A DNA stretch of 64,000 nucleotides from assembly GCA_040500365.1 (NCBI GenBank), contig CP148031.1, positions 372,001 through 436,000 of the forward strand, in the 5' to 3' direction. The notes beneath the pieces were generated by a model. The model was not told where the DNA came from. It made no database searches and worked only from the letters and a program-made list of their open reading frames with translations. Every line of letters starts with the position of its first letter. The stretch's first letter is position 1. A program made the translations under genes and the position numbers. This DNA comes from Dehalobacter alkaniphilus (GTDB taxonomy: Bacteria > Bacillota > Desulfitobacteriia > Desulfitobacteriales > Syntrophobotulaceae). Below, in pieces: positions 8,525 through 17,537 of the stretch.

Positions 8525-9166
8525 ATGTCACCGGAAAAGAAAAAAATATATGCTGTCATCATCATTGCTGTTTTTTGCCTGATTATTGTCACGGGGATAG
8601 GAAATTTCCGAGCCAAACAGCTCGCACTAGATTTGGCAGGCCAACGGGTCAGCAACACGCTTACTCTGGCCGTGGCTGATTTTGATAACGAAAGGCTGCA
8701 GGAGCTTATTCAAACGCAGAATCAGCAGAATGCTTATTACGGAGAACTTCGGGCGAAGCTGATGCAGTTAAAGACAGAGCACCAGCTCGAAAATATTTAC
8801 ATGTTGTACAAGGATGAGCAGAATAAGGCCTGGTTTTACGTTGTTGATGCGAGGGTCGAGGATGACCCGGCACATTTGTCTTTGGGACAATTGGAGAACA
8901 ACGCCTCGTCGGCAGTAGAGAACACGCTGAAGGGCAAAGTTGTCCAGGGAGAATATCACACGACTTCACTGGGGACATTCGTATCGAGTTACCAGGAAGT
9001 GAAGGATGCCGGAAAGACATATGCTGTTCTGGCAGGGGATATCGATGTTAAGAATGTGACAGAATTCCTGTACTTAACCAGATATGTACAATTCGGGATC
9101 ATGGCAGTTAGTTTGCTGCTGATTGGCCTTATCGTTTATTTAAGCGGCAGAAAAAATATCAATTAG
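8525..9166 (+). CDS. two-helix membrane protein with extracytoplasmic sensor-like domain
   Basis: 213 residues: a membrane segment at about 8-27, an outside domain of about 150 residues, and a second membrane segment at about 188-207, ending in a short GRKNIN tail. The outer part (YGELRAKLMQLKTEHQLENIYMLY, then VVDARVEDDPAHLSLGQL) resembles the PAS-like Cache sensors of chemoreceptors and cyclases, but there is no output domain. The start follows GGGGGGT. It could work through an unlinked partner. I do not recognise a named family. Confidence 0.6.
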   Translation: MSPEKKKIYAVIIIAVFCLIIVTGIGNFRAKQLALDLAGQRVSNTLTLAVADFDNERLQELIQTQNQQNAYYGELRAKLMQLKTEHQLENIYMLYKDEQNKAWFYVVDARVEDDPAHLSLGQLENNASSAVENTLKGKVVQGEYHTTSLGTFVSSYQEVKDAGKTYAVLAGDIDVKNVTEFLYLTRYVQFGIMAVSLLLIGLIVYLSGRKNIN

Positions 9167-9287
9167 ACAAGAAACAATGTAATTCTAACCAATATAAGAA
9201 TATATAAGAATAGATAAGAATAAGAAAATTCCTTACCGGAAATATTAGGAAGGATGATGCATATATTTCCAGGGGGGGATTTTTCTT

Positions 9288-10121
9288 TTGAATGATTATT
9301 ATTTAGAAGTTGGAACTTCTGATTATAAAGAAGAGCTTTCTCAAGCAGTGCACGATTTGTACCATAAAGACGGGCTGCCGATTGAAATATCTGAAGTCTG
9401 CCGTGAGCCAAACTATCTGGTCAGCTTCATTTATGCCAATTTGAAGGGGAAAAATGTCCGGAATGAGCTTACCGTCAAAATCGTTCAGTACTATATTGCC
9501 CATGCGCTGGGAAGCGTTGTTCTTCAGGGATGGGAAGAACGTTTTATCAGAAAAAAATTAAAAAATGACTACAACATGTTCGGGAGCGAAATGGACGAGG
9601 CTTATCCCAAGGTTGCCGGATATCTGAATGACCAGGCAGAGACTGGTTTTCTTCGGCTTAGAAACAGAATCCTGGTAAAGTCCATTCTGGAATTTTTGAA
9701 TGACCATCAAAGAATTGATCTGGAAGGATTTATGAATTTCAGATCGGGTCAATATAAGAGAGAATTAAAGAAACAGATTGCGCGTGCTGTGAATGTTTAT
9801 GCCCTCCAGCAGGAGCATGAAAGCTTTGTACGACTCCTGAAAAGATTTTTTGAATCCCAGCGGGATAACAAAAATACGATGCATATGGTCATTAATCACA
9901 AAGATGAAGTGGCATTTTACGATGACAACCATTCCGTTCTGATAAATTCCAGTGCTGAAAGCGAAGATCACCCCATCAGTGTTTTGCTGAAACGCTCTCC
10001 GAATCGCCTGATTGTTCATGTTGCAGCAGAAAAACAGTCCGGAATCGCCCGGATCGTTCAGGAAGTTTTTGGTGATAAGATGACCTATTGCCGGGGATGC
10101 AGCCTGTGTAAAGAGAACTGA
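9288..10121 (+). CDS. ytxC: putative sporulation protein YtxC
   Basis: 277 residues matching the YtxC family found in spore formers, where it commonly precedes thrS as it does here. Translation starts at TTG 9288 behind an AGGGGGGG ribosome site; there is no in-frame ATG nearby. It is soluble and rich in charged helices, with a C-terminal CRGCSLC cysteine cluster. Its biochemical role is not known. The thrS T-box leader starts soon after its stop. Confidence 0.8.
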   Translation: MNDYYLEVGTSDYKEELSQAVHDLYHKDGLPIEISEVCREPNYLVSFIYANLKGKNVRNELTVKIVQYYIAHALGSVVLQGWEERFIRKKLKNDYNMFGSEMDEAYPKVAGYLNDQAETGFLRLRNRILVKSILEFLNDHQRIDLEGFMNFRSGQYKRELKKQIARAVNVYALQQEHESFVRLLKRFFESQRDNKNTMHMVINHKDEVAFYDDNHSVLINSSAESEDHPISVLLKRSPNRLIVHVAAEKQSGIARIVQEVFGDKMTYCRGCSLCKEN

Positions 10122-10148
10122 TTGACAACATACTTTAAGTGGTATAAT
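10122..10148 (+). promoter_or_regulatory. probable promoter of thrS
   Basis: TTGACA at 10122-10127 overlaps the end of ytxC, and TATAAT lies at 10143-10148. The spacer is 15 bp, shorter than ideal, but both hexamers are perfect and the T-box RNA begins just after. Confidence 0.55.
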
Positions 10149-10154
10149 CTAAGA

Positions 10155-10440
10155 CTATATATAAGGAATAATGAAGGCACGATGAAGAGGACAGTATCCT
10201 AATCGTTCGCATTTAGAGAGAAATGCCCTGGGCTGTGAGCATTTTTGCGATATTTGGGAAAAGACCGCCTCCGAGTTCCTCGCCGAACATGATTTGCGTA
10301 GGCTGGACGTTTATCCGCGTTAAGGATGCCAAGGAAAATTAGCTGCCGGTATAGTAGGCGGTCATATTTTTGAATTTGGGTGGAACCACGGGTTTCTATC
10401 GCTCTCGTCCCATAGGAAGGACGGGAGCTTTTTAGTATTA
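10155..10440 (+). promoter_or_regulatory. T-box leader (threonyl-tRNA sensing)
   Basis: The conserved T-box bulge GGGTGGAACCACGGG is at 10378-10392. It is followed by the terminator CTCTCGTCC / GGACGGGAG with a T-run (10402-10435), which must be mutually exclusive with the antiterminator. The leader is followed 57 bp later by thrS. Uncharged tRNA-Thr binding would allow readthrough. I did not assign the specifier codon with certainty. Confidence 0.9.
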
Positions 10441-10496
10441 ATACCAAAGAAGTTTGAATGGATGAATCATGAATAAAAACAAGGAGTGATAGGATC

Positions 10497-12422
10497 ATGT
10501 TAAATGTAACCTTAAAGGATGGTTCGGTTCGTCAAGTGGAACAGGGTTCAACTGTTCTGGAATTGGCTGCTTCTATTTCTCAGGGTCTGGCCAGGGTCGC
10601 GGTTGCAGGCAAGGTGGACGGGGAGGTCAAAGACCTCTCGTTTCCGATAGAAGATCACGCTAACGTAGAAATACTTACGCTTGATAATGAAGAGGGACTG
10701 GAAGTAATGCGCCATTCTGCTTCTCACCTTTTGGCTCAGGCTGTGAAGAATCTTTTCCCGGGAACCATTCTGGGTATCGGTCCCGCGATTGCGAATGGTT
10801 TTTACTATGACTTTGACTCTGAATACACGTTCACCCCCGAGGATTTAGGCAAGATTGAAGAGGAGATGCGCAAACTGGCGAAGAATGATTATAAGTTTGA
10901 ACGCCGTGAGGTTGCGCGCGAAGAAGCGATTGACTATTTCCAAAATAAAGGGGAAAAATATAAAGTAGAACTCATCAACGACCTTCCTGAAGACGTCGGA
11001 ATATCGATGTACACGCAGGGGGATTTTACAGACCTCTGTGCCGGACCGCATGTTCCCGGAACAAAGGTATTGAAGGCCTTCAAATTGCAGAGCCTGGCTG
11101 GTGCATACTGGCGCGGCAGTGAGAAAAACAAAATGCTTCAGAGAATCTACGGTTTAGCTTTTGCCAAGACCTCTGATCTTGATGATTATTTATTTAAGCT
11201 TGAAGAAGCCAAAAGGCGTGACCACCGGAAGCTTGGGATGGAGCTTGACCTTTTCAGTCTGCACGATGAAGGTCCCGGCTTCCCGTTCTTTCATCCGAAG
11301 GGTATGGTCTTAAGGAATACGCTGGAAGATTTCTGGCGCAGAGAGCACCAGAAGAGAGGCTATGTCGAGATCAGAACGCCTATCATCTTGAATACAGCTC
11401 TCTGGCAGCAGTCCGGGCACTGGGATCATTATAAGGAAAACATGTATTTTACGAAAATAGACAATGAGGACTATGCCGTTAAACCGATGAACTGTCCGGG
11501 TGGCATGATTATGTACAAAACTAAACTGCGCAGCTACCGGGACTTGCCGATCCGCTGCGGAGAACTAGGTCTTGTGCACAGGCATGAACTATCGGGTGCT
11601 CTTCATGGTTTGTTGAGAGTAAGAAACTTTACGCAGGATGATGCCCATATTTTTATGCTGCCGTCCCAGATCAAAGATGAGATCATTGGTGTCATTAATT
11701 TAGTTGATTATTTTTATAAGATATTTGGTTTTGCGTACCATGTTGAGCTTTCCACCCGGCCGGAGGATTCCATGGGTTCAGATCAGGATTGGGAAATGGC
11801 GACAAATGCGCTGAAGGAAGCGTTGGAAGCCAAAGGGATGGATTACAAAATTAATCCTGGTGATGGAGCCTTCTACGGACCGAAAATTGATTTTCACCTG
11901 AAGGATTGTCTCGACAGAACTTGGCAGTGCGGAACCATCCAGTTGGATTTCCAGATGCCGGAACGGTTCGACCTAACCTACATTGGGGAAGACGGGGATA
12001 AACACCGTCCTGTCATGATTCACAGGGTCGTTTACGGCAGCATTGAGCGTTTTATTGCACTTCTGACCGAGCAGTACGCCGGTGCTTTCCCTGTTTGGCT
12101 TTCGCCTGAGCAGGTGCGCATTCTGCCGATCAGTGACAAGCACAGCGCCTATGCTGAAAAAGTTAAGGGACTGCTTATGGACCGGGATATCCGCGCCGCG
12201 CTTGATGAACGCCGGGAGAAAATCAACTATAAGATCAGGGAAGTACAGACCGATAAAATACCTTTTGCTTTGGTCGTCGGCGATAAAGAAGCCGAAGAGG
12301 GTACGGTATCCGTCCGCCGTTATGGAGAACAGAAGACCAACGTCATGGAATTGGAAGATTTTATTTCCTTGATTCTGGACGAAATAAACACCAAAAAAAT
12401 TCCTGCAGGCAATCAGGCTTGA
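10497..12422 (+). CDS. thrS: threonine--tRNA ligase
   Basis: 641 residues, full length. Order: N-terminal TGS domain (about 1-60), the SAD editing domain with RHSASHLLAQA and DLCAGPH, the class II catalytic core (NCPGGMIMYK, then RNFTQDDAHIF), and the anticodon-binding domain (VWLSPEQVRILPISD). It charges tRNA-Thr. The start ATG follows AAGGAGTGATAGG. Expression is controlled by the T-box upstream. It is followed by yhaM after 55 bp. Confidence 0.97.
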   Translation: MLNVTLKDGSVRQVEQGSTVLELAASISQGLARVAVAGKVDGEVKDLSFPIEDHANVEILTLDNEEGLEVMRHSASHLLAQAVKNLFPGTILGIGPAIANGFYYDFDSEYTFTPEDLGKIEEEMRKLAKNDYKFERREVAREEAIDYFQNKGEKYKVELINDLPEDVGISMYTQGDFTDLCAGPHVPGTKVLKAFKLQSLAGAYWRGSEKNKMLQRIYGLAFAKTSDLDDYLFKLEEAKRRDHRKLGMELDLFSLHDEGPGFPFFHPKGMVLRNTLEDFWRREHQKRGYVEIRTPIILNTALWQQSGHWDHYKENMYFTKIDNEDYAVKPMNCPGGMIMYKTKLRSYRDLPIRCGELGLVHRHELSGALHGLLRVRNFTQDDAHIFMLPSQIKDEIIGVINLVDYFYKIFGFAYHVELSTRPEDSMGSDQDWEMATNALKEALEAKGMDYKINPGDGAFYGPKIDFHLKDCLDRTWQCGTIQLDFQMPERFDLTYIGEDGDKHRPVMIHRVVYGSIERFIALLTEQYAGAFPVWLSPEQVRILPISDKHSAYAEKVKGLLMDRDIRAALDERREKINYKIREVQTDKIPFALVVGDKEAEEGTVSVRRYGEQKTNVMELEDFISLILDEINTKKIPAGNQA

Positions 12423-12477
12423 ACACTGGATTGACCAGCGGAAAACAATACAAATTCCGGAGAGTGGTGGGTTAAAC

Positions 12478-13425
12478 TTGACTGAGAAAAAGAATTGGAA
12501 TGAGTTGAAGTCAGGAGAGTCTTTGGTCGCATTTTTCCTGATTCGCAGGGTTGAAACGAAGACTACGGCTGGCGGAAACCGGTATCTTGATATCGTCTTA
12601 GGTGACGCCGGCGGGGAAATAACCGCAAGGATGTGGGACTGCAAGCAGGAAGATGAAGCACTGTATCAAAGCAATATGCTTGTAAAGATCAAAGGCAGTA
12701 TGGCGGAATGGCAAGGCAAGAAACAAGTTAAGATCGATAAAATCCGTGCAGTTGTTGAGGACGATCAAGTTGACATTCAAGCGTTTATACCTGTCGCACC
12801 GTATAGTCCAGAAGCAATGTACGCTGAGCTTCTGCAATACCTCGCCGGGATGGAGAATGTCAAACTAAGAGAAACAGTCCAGCTTCTCCTGACAGAAGCC
12901 GGAGAGAAACTGCTTATTCATCCGGCTGCTGTGCAGAATCATCATGCCTTAAGGTCGGGACTGCTGTATCATACGCTGACGATGCTTAAAGCTGGAGAAA
13001 AACTAGCGGATGTCTATACTTTCCTGGATAAAGATCTTCTTTATGCCGGGATCATGCTGCACGATGTTGCCAAGCTTGATGAAATTGATGCCAATGCCCT
13101 GGGGATCGCTACGGAATATACAGTTGAGGGGCAGCTGCTAGGCCATATTGTTCAAGGAATCAAGAAAATTGAAAAGGCTGCAGGCAAGGCGGGTCTCGAT
13201 GAGGAGACCAGTCTCCTTCTTCAGCATATGCTGCTTTCGCACCATTATGAGCCGGAATATGGCAGTCCCAAGAGACCGATGTTTCCAGAGGCAGAAATCC
13301 TTCATTATCTGGATATCATTGACGCCAGGATGTTTGATATGCAAAAAGCCCTGAATGAAACCGAGCCTGGGAATTTTTCCGATAAACTTTGGACACTGAA
13401 TAACAGAAGGCTATACAAGAGGTGA
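12478..13425 (+). CDS. yhaM: 3'-5' exoribonuclease YhaM family protein
   Basis: 315 residues. An OB-fold nucleic acid domain (about 1-95; SLVAFFLIRRVETKTTAGG, then GEITARMWD) is followed by an HD phosphohydrolase domain with HTLTMLKAGEKLADVY and HDVAKLDE. This pairing is that of YhaM, a Gram-positive RNA/DNA exonuclease. Translation probably starts at TTG 12478, six bases after GGTGGG. It lies four bases before the lipoprotein gene, so they may be co-transcribed. Confidence 0.88.
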   Translation: MTEKKNWNELKSGESLVAFFLIRRVETKTTAGGNRYLDIVLGDAGGEITARMWDCKQEDEALYQSNMLVKIKGSMAEWQGKKQVKIDKIRAVVEDDQVDIQAFIPVAPYSPEAMYAELLQYLAGMENVKLRETVQLLLTEAGEKLLIHPAAVQNHHALRSGLLYHTLTMLKAGEKLADVYTFLDKDLLYAGIMLHDVAKLDEIDANALGIATEYTVEGQLLGHIVQGIKKIEKAAGKAGLDEETSLLLQHMLLSHHYEPEYGSPKRPMFPEAEILHYLDIIDARMFDMQKALNETEPGNFSDKLWTLNNRRLYKR

Positions 13426-13429
13426 AAAA

Positions 13430-14488
13430 ATGTTAAAAAGGAATGCAGTGAAAATATGGGGAAAAATGCTTTGTTTGCTTGTTATAGCCTTACTGTTGCT
13501 GACTGGCTGCGGGATTCTGGGCGGAGGCGGTCAGGACGTACCTTCGGATGACTCGGGAAACTACGCGATCAAGGTCGGACTGATTACCGGCCAGGATGGA
13601 ATCGAGGATATTTATTCTGAAAAAGCCTGGGAAGGACTGCAAAAGGCACAACAGGAACTAAACGCCGGGATCGGCTATGCTAAGGTCAAAAATGATAAAG
13701 ACTATCCGTCAGGACTTGCCGAGCTTAAATCCCAGAACTGTCAGGTCATATTTACCATAGGTTCTGCTGCCGTTCCGGCAGCTCTGGAAGCGGCAGAAAA
13801 AAACCCTAAAATTACCTATGTCTGTCTGGACAGCACCATCGAGGGAACCATACCTGATAATATTCTGGCCGTGTCTTATAGAGTAGAGGAAGCTGCTTTT
13901 CTGGCAGGGTATCTGGCGGCCAAAATGACGGAAACAAATGTCGTTGGTTTTATCTCAGGGGACAATAAAGAAGCAGCACAGCCTTACTTTTATGGTTTCA
14001 AGAGCGGAGTACGGTTCGTCAATCCCAACTGTGAGCTTTTGAAAGGAAATGCCGCCACTTTCACCAATAAGGTCAGGGTCCAAGAAATGGCGGAAGCCAT
14101 GGTCAATTCTGATGCCGATGTTATTTTTCATAGCGCAGGTCTGGCAGGAAAAGCAATGATTGAAGTCATGCAGGAAAAAGGCAAGTATGCCATAGGTGCT
14201 GACATCGATCAAAATAGTCTGGCACCTAAGACTGTCCTTACTTCAGTCATCAAAGAAAACGGCGAGGTCGCTTACAGCATCATCAAACAAATTGAAGAAA
14301 ACACCTTGGCGTCCGGTAAAAATGTATCGTATGGCTTAGCAGAGGGTGCCGTTGGTTTGGCAGAGACAACTGAATCTATGGTTTCGGAAGAAACCTATAC
14401 CAAAATAAATGAATATAAACAAAAAATGATTGACGGAAAGATCACGGTTCCGGCCAATGAAAATGAAACATTTAAAATCACATATTAG
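13430..14488 (+). CDS. BMP family ABC-transporter substrate-binding lipoprotein
   Basis: 352 residues with a lipoprotein signal (hydrophobic stretch then LLTGC, lipidated cysteine near residue 27). The mature part matches the basic membrane protein/PnrA/Med family, which binds nucleosides: KVGLITGQDGIEDIYSEKAWEGL, IFTIGSAAVPAALEAAEKNP, FLAGYLAAKMT and ADVIFHSAG. No permease or ATPase genes adjoin it, so it may act as a Med-like regulator or use a distant transporter. An IS lies immediately after its stop codon without damaging it. Confidence 0.87.
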   Translation: MLKRNAVKIWGKMLCLLVIALLLLTGCGILGGGGQDVPSDDSGNYAIKVGLITGQDGIEDIYSEKAWEGLQKAQQELNAGIGYAKVKNDKDYPSGLAELKSQNCQVIFTIGSAAVPAALEAAEKNPKITYVCLDSTIEGTIPDNILAVSYRVEEAAFLAGYLAAKMTETNVVGFISGDNKEAAQPYFYGFKSGVRFVNPNCELLKGNAATFTNKVRVQEMAEAMVNSDADVIFHSAGLAGKAMIEVMQEKGKYAIGADIDQNSLAPKTVLTSVIKENGEVAYSIIKQIEENTLASGKNVSYGLAEGAVGLAETTESMVSEETYTKINEYKQKMIDGKITVPANENETFKITY

Positions 14489-14493
14489 ATGAT
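14475..14493. repeat. target-site duplication, left copy
   Basis: AAATCACATATTAGATGAT is repeated exactly at 15951-15969 on the far side of the IS. The 19-bp duplicate includes the end of the lipoprotein gene. Confidence 0.9.
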
Positions 14494-15950
14494 GTCAATA
14501 GTCTGCGATAATGTCACCCTGATAGGGTGATAACTGTGCAGCAGAAATGTCATCCCTAAGTTTCTTGGAATAGAAAATTTCGGTATAGCCAAACCAAGGG
14601 GAATTAGTTTTGTTTTTAGGTTTAATTAAAGTCTCAGAAGGTAGGCAATTAGTAGAGTTGTCCGGCTGAGAGATATGTATTATACTTTCCTTAGGCTGAG
14701 TATTAAGCGGTTCTGGTTTAATCACAAGGCCCTTGAAAAGAACCTGCATTCCGATATGTTTACTGGTTGCTACAGTAATCGTGTCATGAGGGGATGCAGG
14801 GATTTCTTTATTATCCTTAGAAATTGGCAACCGGTATTTCTGACCTCTATAAGAAAAGGAAAGGCCTGAATCAAGCTTTCTTGTTTCATGTATAGCAAAG
14901 GTTAACTGAAATGCAGCCAAATCCTGTTTGGGCAAATAGGCCTTTTCCATGCTGGCAGCCTGGACGGAGAATTTGCGGTTGTAATAGGGAATATATTGCC
15001 TCAGGAATTCATTAGCCTGTTCAATTGAATTAATGCCTTTACGCTTCATATCTTTAGGCAAACGATCCTGCAAAGTTTCCCAGAGCCTTTCAATCCCCCC
15101 TTTAGCTTGTGCAGACTTGGCAATGATAAGTAGAATTTTGGTTTCTCTGAGAGCTCTTGCGAAGTGGGGTTGACGCTCGACTTTACCAGTTAGTTCTTCA
15201 TCTAGTGTCAGTTTCTTTTTTGTTTTACTGTCATAAGCAAAGACTGTTCTACCATCGGTGTAAATTTCCCTTGGCAAATGGCCGTCTTGATTCATCTGAA
15301 ACATCAACTCACAATACCCTTCAAAGGTTTCTTCCTTTTCGAAATGAAGAGCTAGAATACGACCTGTGGCATCATCTACAGCACCATGAAGGTGCAGGTA
15401 GGAGTCATTGCCCAGCCAATCATAACTGGAAGCATCCATCTGAACGAGTTCTCCTTCACGTTTACGGGCATTTCTTGACCGATGTTTCTTCGGTCTTCGT
15501 TTGGCCTTTGGGGATCGAATACCACTGGCTTTTAGATGTCTTGAAACAGTGCTGACAGAGACAAATATCCCCTTGTCTTCAGCGAGAACATCGGTAGCAT
15601 GGCAAAAGTTATAGTTGATCAATTCCTTTTCGTAAATCTCAATGATGTTCAAGGCTAACTTTGGATCTAAGGCATTAGCAGGCTTACGTCCTCTGTTTTT
15701 ATGCAGAATGCTCATGACCCCATTGGCGGTGGCCTCCACTTTCAACCGCTGTACTTGTCTGACGCTGAGATTTAGAAGCCCTGCTGCTTGTTTGTTTAAT
15801 AAATGGCCTGCCAATAATTCTTCGATAATGGTTACTTTTCTTGCTTCTTGCTTGCTCATTTCTAATTTCATTCTCCCATTATATCTGTTTTGTGAGGGGA
15901 TGACATTTTCCTTGAAGAATTATACTATGACATTATCGCAGATCAACAAC
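14494..15950 (-). mobile_element. insertion sequence, ISNCY-like (1457 bp)
   Basis: The boundaries are set by the 19-bp target duplications. Terminal inverted repeats share TCTGCGATAATGTCA at 14502-14516 and its complement at 15928-15942, with weaker matching out to the ends, which begin GT. It holds one transposase gene whose stop codon lies in the left end. The duplications are exact, so the insertion is probably recent. Confidence 0.88.
14495..15871 (-). CDS. DDE transposase of the ISNCY type
   Basis: 458 residues. The N-terminal helix-turn-helix (ELLAGHLLNKQAAGLLNLSVRQVQRLK) precedes an rve-type DDE core: QMDASSYDW, IYTDGRTVF and the glutamate in KGGIERLWETLQDRL. The layout (HTH, rve core, long C-terminal beta domain) is that of the ISNCY transposases near IS1202. 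All catalytic acids are present and the frame is intact, so it may be active. Confidence 0.88.
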   Translation of the reverse strand: MKLEMSKQEARKVTIIEELLAGHLLNKQAAGLLNLSVRQVQRLKVEATANGVMSILHKNRGRKPANALDPKLALNIIEIYEKELINYNFCHATDVLAEDKGIFVSVSTVSRHLKASGIRSPKAKRRPKKHRSRNARKREGELVQMDASSYDWLGNDSYLHLHGAVDDATGRILALHFEKEETFEGYCELMFQMNQDGHLPREIYTDGRTVFAYDSKTKKKLTLDEELTGKVERQPHFARALRETKILLIIAKSAQAKGGIERLWETLQDRLPKDMKRKGINSIEQANEFLRQYIPYYNRKFSVQAASMEKAYLPKQDLAAFQLTFAIHETRKLDSGLSFSYRGQKYRLPISKDNKEIPASPHDTITVATSKHIGMQVLFKGLVIKPEPLNTQPKESIIHISQPDNSTNCLPSETLIKPKNKTNSPWFGYTEIFYSKKLRDDISAAQLSPYQGDIIADY

Positions 15951-15969
15951 AAATCACATATTAGATGAT
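15951..15969. repeat. target-site duplication, right copy
   Basis: Exact copy of 14475-14493. Confidence 0.9.
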
Positions 15970-16002
15970 TGACATTGAACGCTAAACTATGTATAATACT
16001 TA

Positions 16003-16130
16003 TGCCAAGTAGAAGCCATCCGCTTCTCACCTCATGACATAATGCCGATGAGGTCCTAGTGAGTTTTCCAGTATGGTTATGCTCATTTTGTATGATGAAG
16101 ACGGGTGGAATACCGTCTTTATTTTTTTAT
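16003..16130 (+). promoter_or_regulatory. infC leader (L20-type autoregulatory leader with attenuator)
   Basis: The leader has the AGAAGCCATCCGCTTCTCACC hairpin region typical of Firmicutes infC leaders, and an attenuator stem AAGACGG/CCGTCTT at about 16098-16120 followed by a T-run. The infC-rpmI-rplT order follows. In related bacteria the operon is repressed by ribosomal protein L20 or IF3 through this RNA; that it does so here is inferred. Confidence 0.75.
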
Positions 16131-16173
16131 ACTCTTTGGCTCGTTGTAAGCAAAAAATTGGAGGTGATTCGCT

Positions 16174-16695
16174 ATTAACAAAGATTTACGGATTAATGAA
16201 GAAATCCGGGCTCGGGAAGTTCGATTAGTAGGTGAAGAAGGAGAACAACTCGGGATCATTCCTATTAAAGATGCCTTGAGCGTCGCTGCTGAAAAAGCGC
16301 TTGATTTAGTGGAGATTGCTCCTGCTGCCAAACCACCGGTTTGTAAGGTGATGGATTATGGGAAATATAAATATGAACAGGCGAAGCGTGATAAAGAAGC
16401 CCGTAAGAAGCAGAAGGTTGTTGAAATTAAAGAAGTCAAGCTCCGCCCGAATATTGAAGACCATGATTTTATGACCAAAGCGCGCAATGCCCAGCGCTTT
16501 TTAGGCGATGGCGATAAAGTAAAAGTTACCATCATGTTTAGAGGACGGGAGATAACACACCCAGACCATGGTAAAGTATTGTGTTTACGAATGGCTGAAT
16601 TTCTTAGTGAAGAAGCTCTTGTCGAGCGTGAACCCAAAGTCGAAGGTCGCAATATGGTTATGATTTTAGCTCCTTCCGCACACAAACACGATTAA
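16174..16695 (+). CDS. infC: translation initiation factor IF-3
   Basis: 173 residues. Translation most likely starts at the rare ATT codon at 16174, ten bases after GGAGGTG, giving the normal N-terminus INKDLRINEEIRAREVRLV. The first in-frame ATG is 34 codons later and would delete half of the N-terminal domain. AUU starts are a known autoregulatory feature of infC. The C-terminal domain motifs KVKVTIMFRGREITHPDHG are intact. It binds the 30S subunit and polices start codon choice. Confidence 0.95.
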   Translation: MNKDLRINEEIRAREVRLVGEEGEQLGIIPIKDALSVAAEKALDLVEIAPAAKPPVCKVMDYGKYKYEQAKRDKEARKKQKVVEIKEVKLRPNIEDHDFMTKARNAQRFLGDGDKVKVTIMFRGREITHPDHGKVLCLRMAEFLSEEALVEREPKVEGRNMVMILAPSAHKHD

Positions 16696-16717
16696 AATGA
16701 AAAGGGGGTTATCATAA

Positions 16718-16918
16718 ATGCCTAAAATGAAAACACATCGTGGAGCTGCCAAACGTTTTAAGAAAACTGCTACCGGCAAAATTGTTTGTTATCATGCATA
16801 TAAAAGCCATATCTTGGAGAAGAAGTCACCAAAGCGTAAACGGAATCTTCGTAAAGCGGCGGTTATGCATAGTACCGATGCGAAACGTATTGCTCGCCTG
16901 ATCGCTTATGTTAAATAA
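16718..16918 (+). CDS. rpmI: 50S ribosomal protein L35
   Basis: 66 residues beginning MPKMKTHRGAAKRFKKTATG, the standard L35 start, highly basic. It lies between infC and rplT in the conserved operon and is preceded by AAAGGGGG. Confidence 0.97.
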   Translation: MPKMKTHRGAAKRFKKTATGKIVCYHAYKSHILEKKSPKRKRNLRKAAVMHSTDAKRIARLIAYVK

Positions 16919-16946
16919 GAATATCACTTAAAGGAGGTCTTTAAAA

Positions 16947-17333
16947 ATGGCCCGTGTAAAAAGAGGCGTCAGAGCACATGAACGCCATAAAAAAATATTA
17001 AAATTAGCCAGAGGATATAGAGGACGTAAGAGCAAACTTTTCAGAATGGCCAAACAGCAAGTCGTTAAATCGATGGCGTATGCTTATGTTCACCGCAAAC
17101 AGAGAAGACGCGATTTTCGGAAACTGTGGATCACCAGGATTAATGCAGCTGCCCGAATGAATAACATTACGTATAACCGGCTGATGTACGGTCTGAAGCT
17201 GGCCAATGTCAATATCAACCGCAAAATGCTGGCCGATTTGGCAGTTAATGATGCTGCAGCTTTTACGAAGCTTGTAGAAGTTGCCCAAAGCAAACTCGAC
17301 AACACCAATGCAAAAGCTCAGGCGAATGCTTAA
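16947..17333 (+). CDS. rplT: 50S ribosomal protein L20
   Basis: 128 residues, about ten more than usual because of an Asn/Ala-rich tail (DNTNAKAQANA). The core is normal: RVKRGVRAHERHKKILKLARGY, then RRRDFRKLWITRINAAAR. It is an early assembly protein of the large subunit and probably the repressor of this operon. AAAGGAGG precedes the ATG. Confidence 0.97.
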   Translation: MARVKRGVRAHERHKKILKLARGYRGRKSKLFRMAKQQVVKSMAYAYVHRKQRRRDFRKLWITRINAAARMNNITYNRLMYGLKLANVNINRKMLADLAVNDAAAFTKLVEVAQSKLDNTNAKAQANA

Positions 17334-17537
17334 GTCAAGAATATCTATGATGAACTTGGAGTTCGGTCTTTTCAGGACCGGACTCTTGCTCTATGTGCAG
17401 CAAGGACGACGGCATAGGATGCGCCTAGTATATTGATCTTTAACAAATATAATTATTGGGGTCTGGTCTGCGACCTAATATGGGGTAATCAGACTCAGGC
17501 TTGAATGAAATTATTTGAGCAATCCGGGAGGATTATC

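Noticed and set aside
11973..12644. 223-codon minus-strand frame opposite thrS/yhaM
   Set aside because: Shadow frame: the plus-strand genes are certain, and the minus frame has no family features.
17359..17390. Hairpin after rplT as a terminator
   Set aside because: The stem GAGTTCGGTC/GGACCGGACTC is imperfect and has no T-run after it, so I do not call it a terminator.
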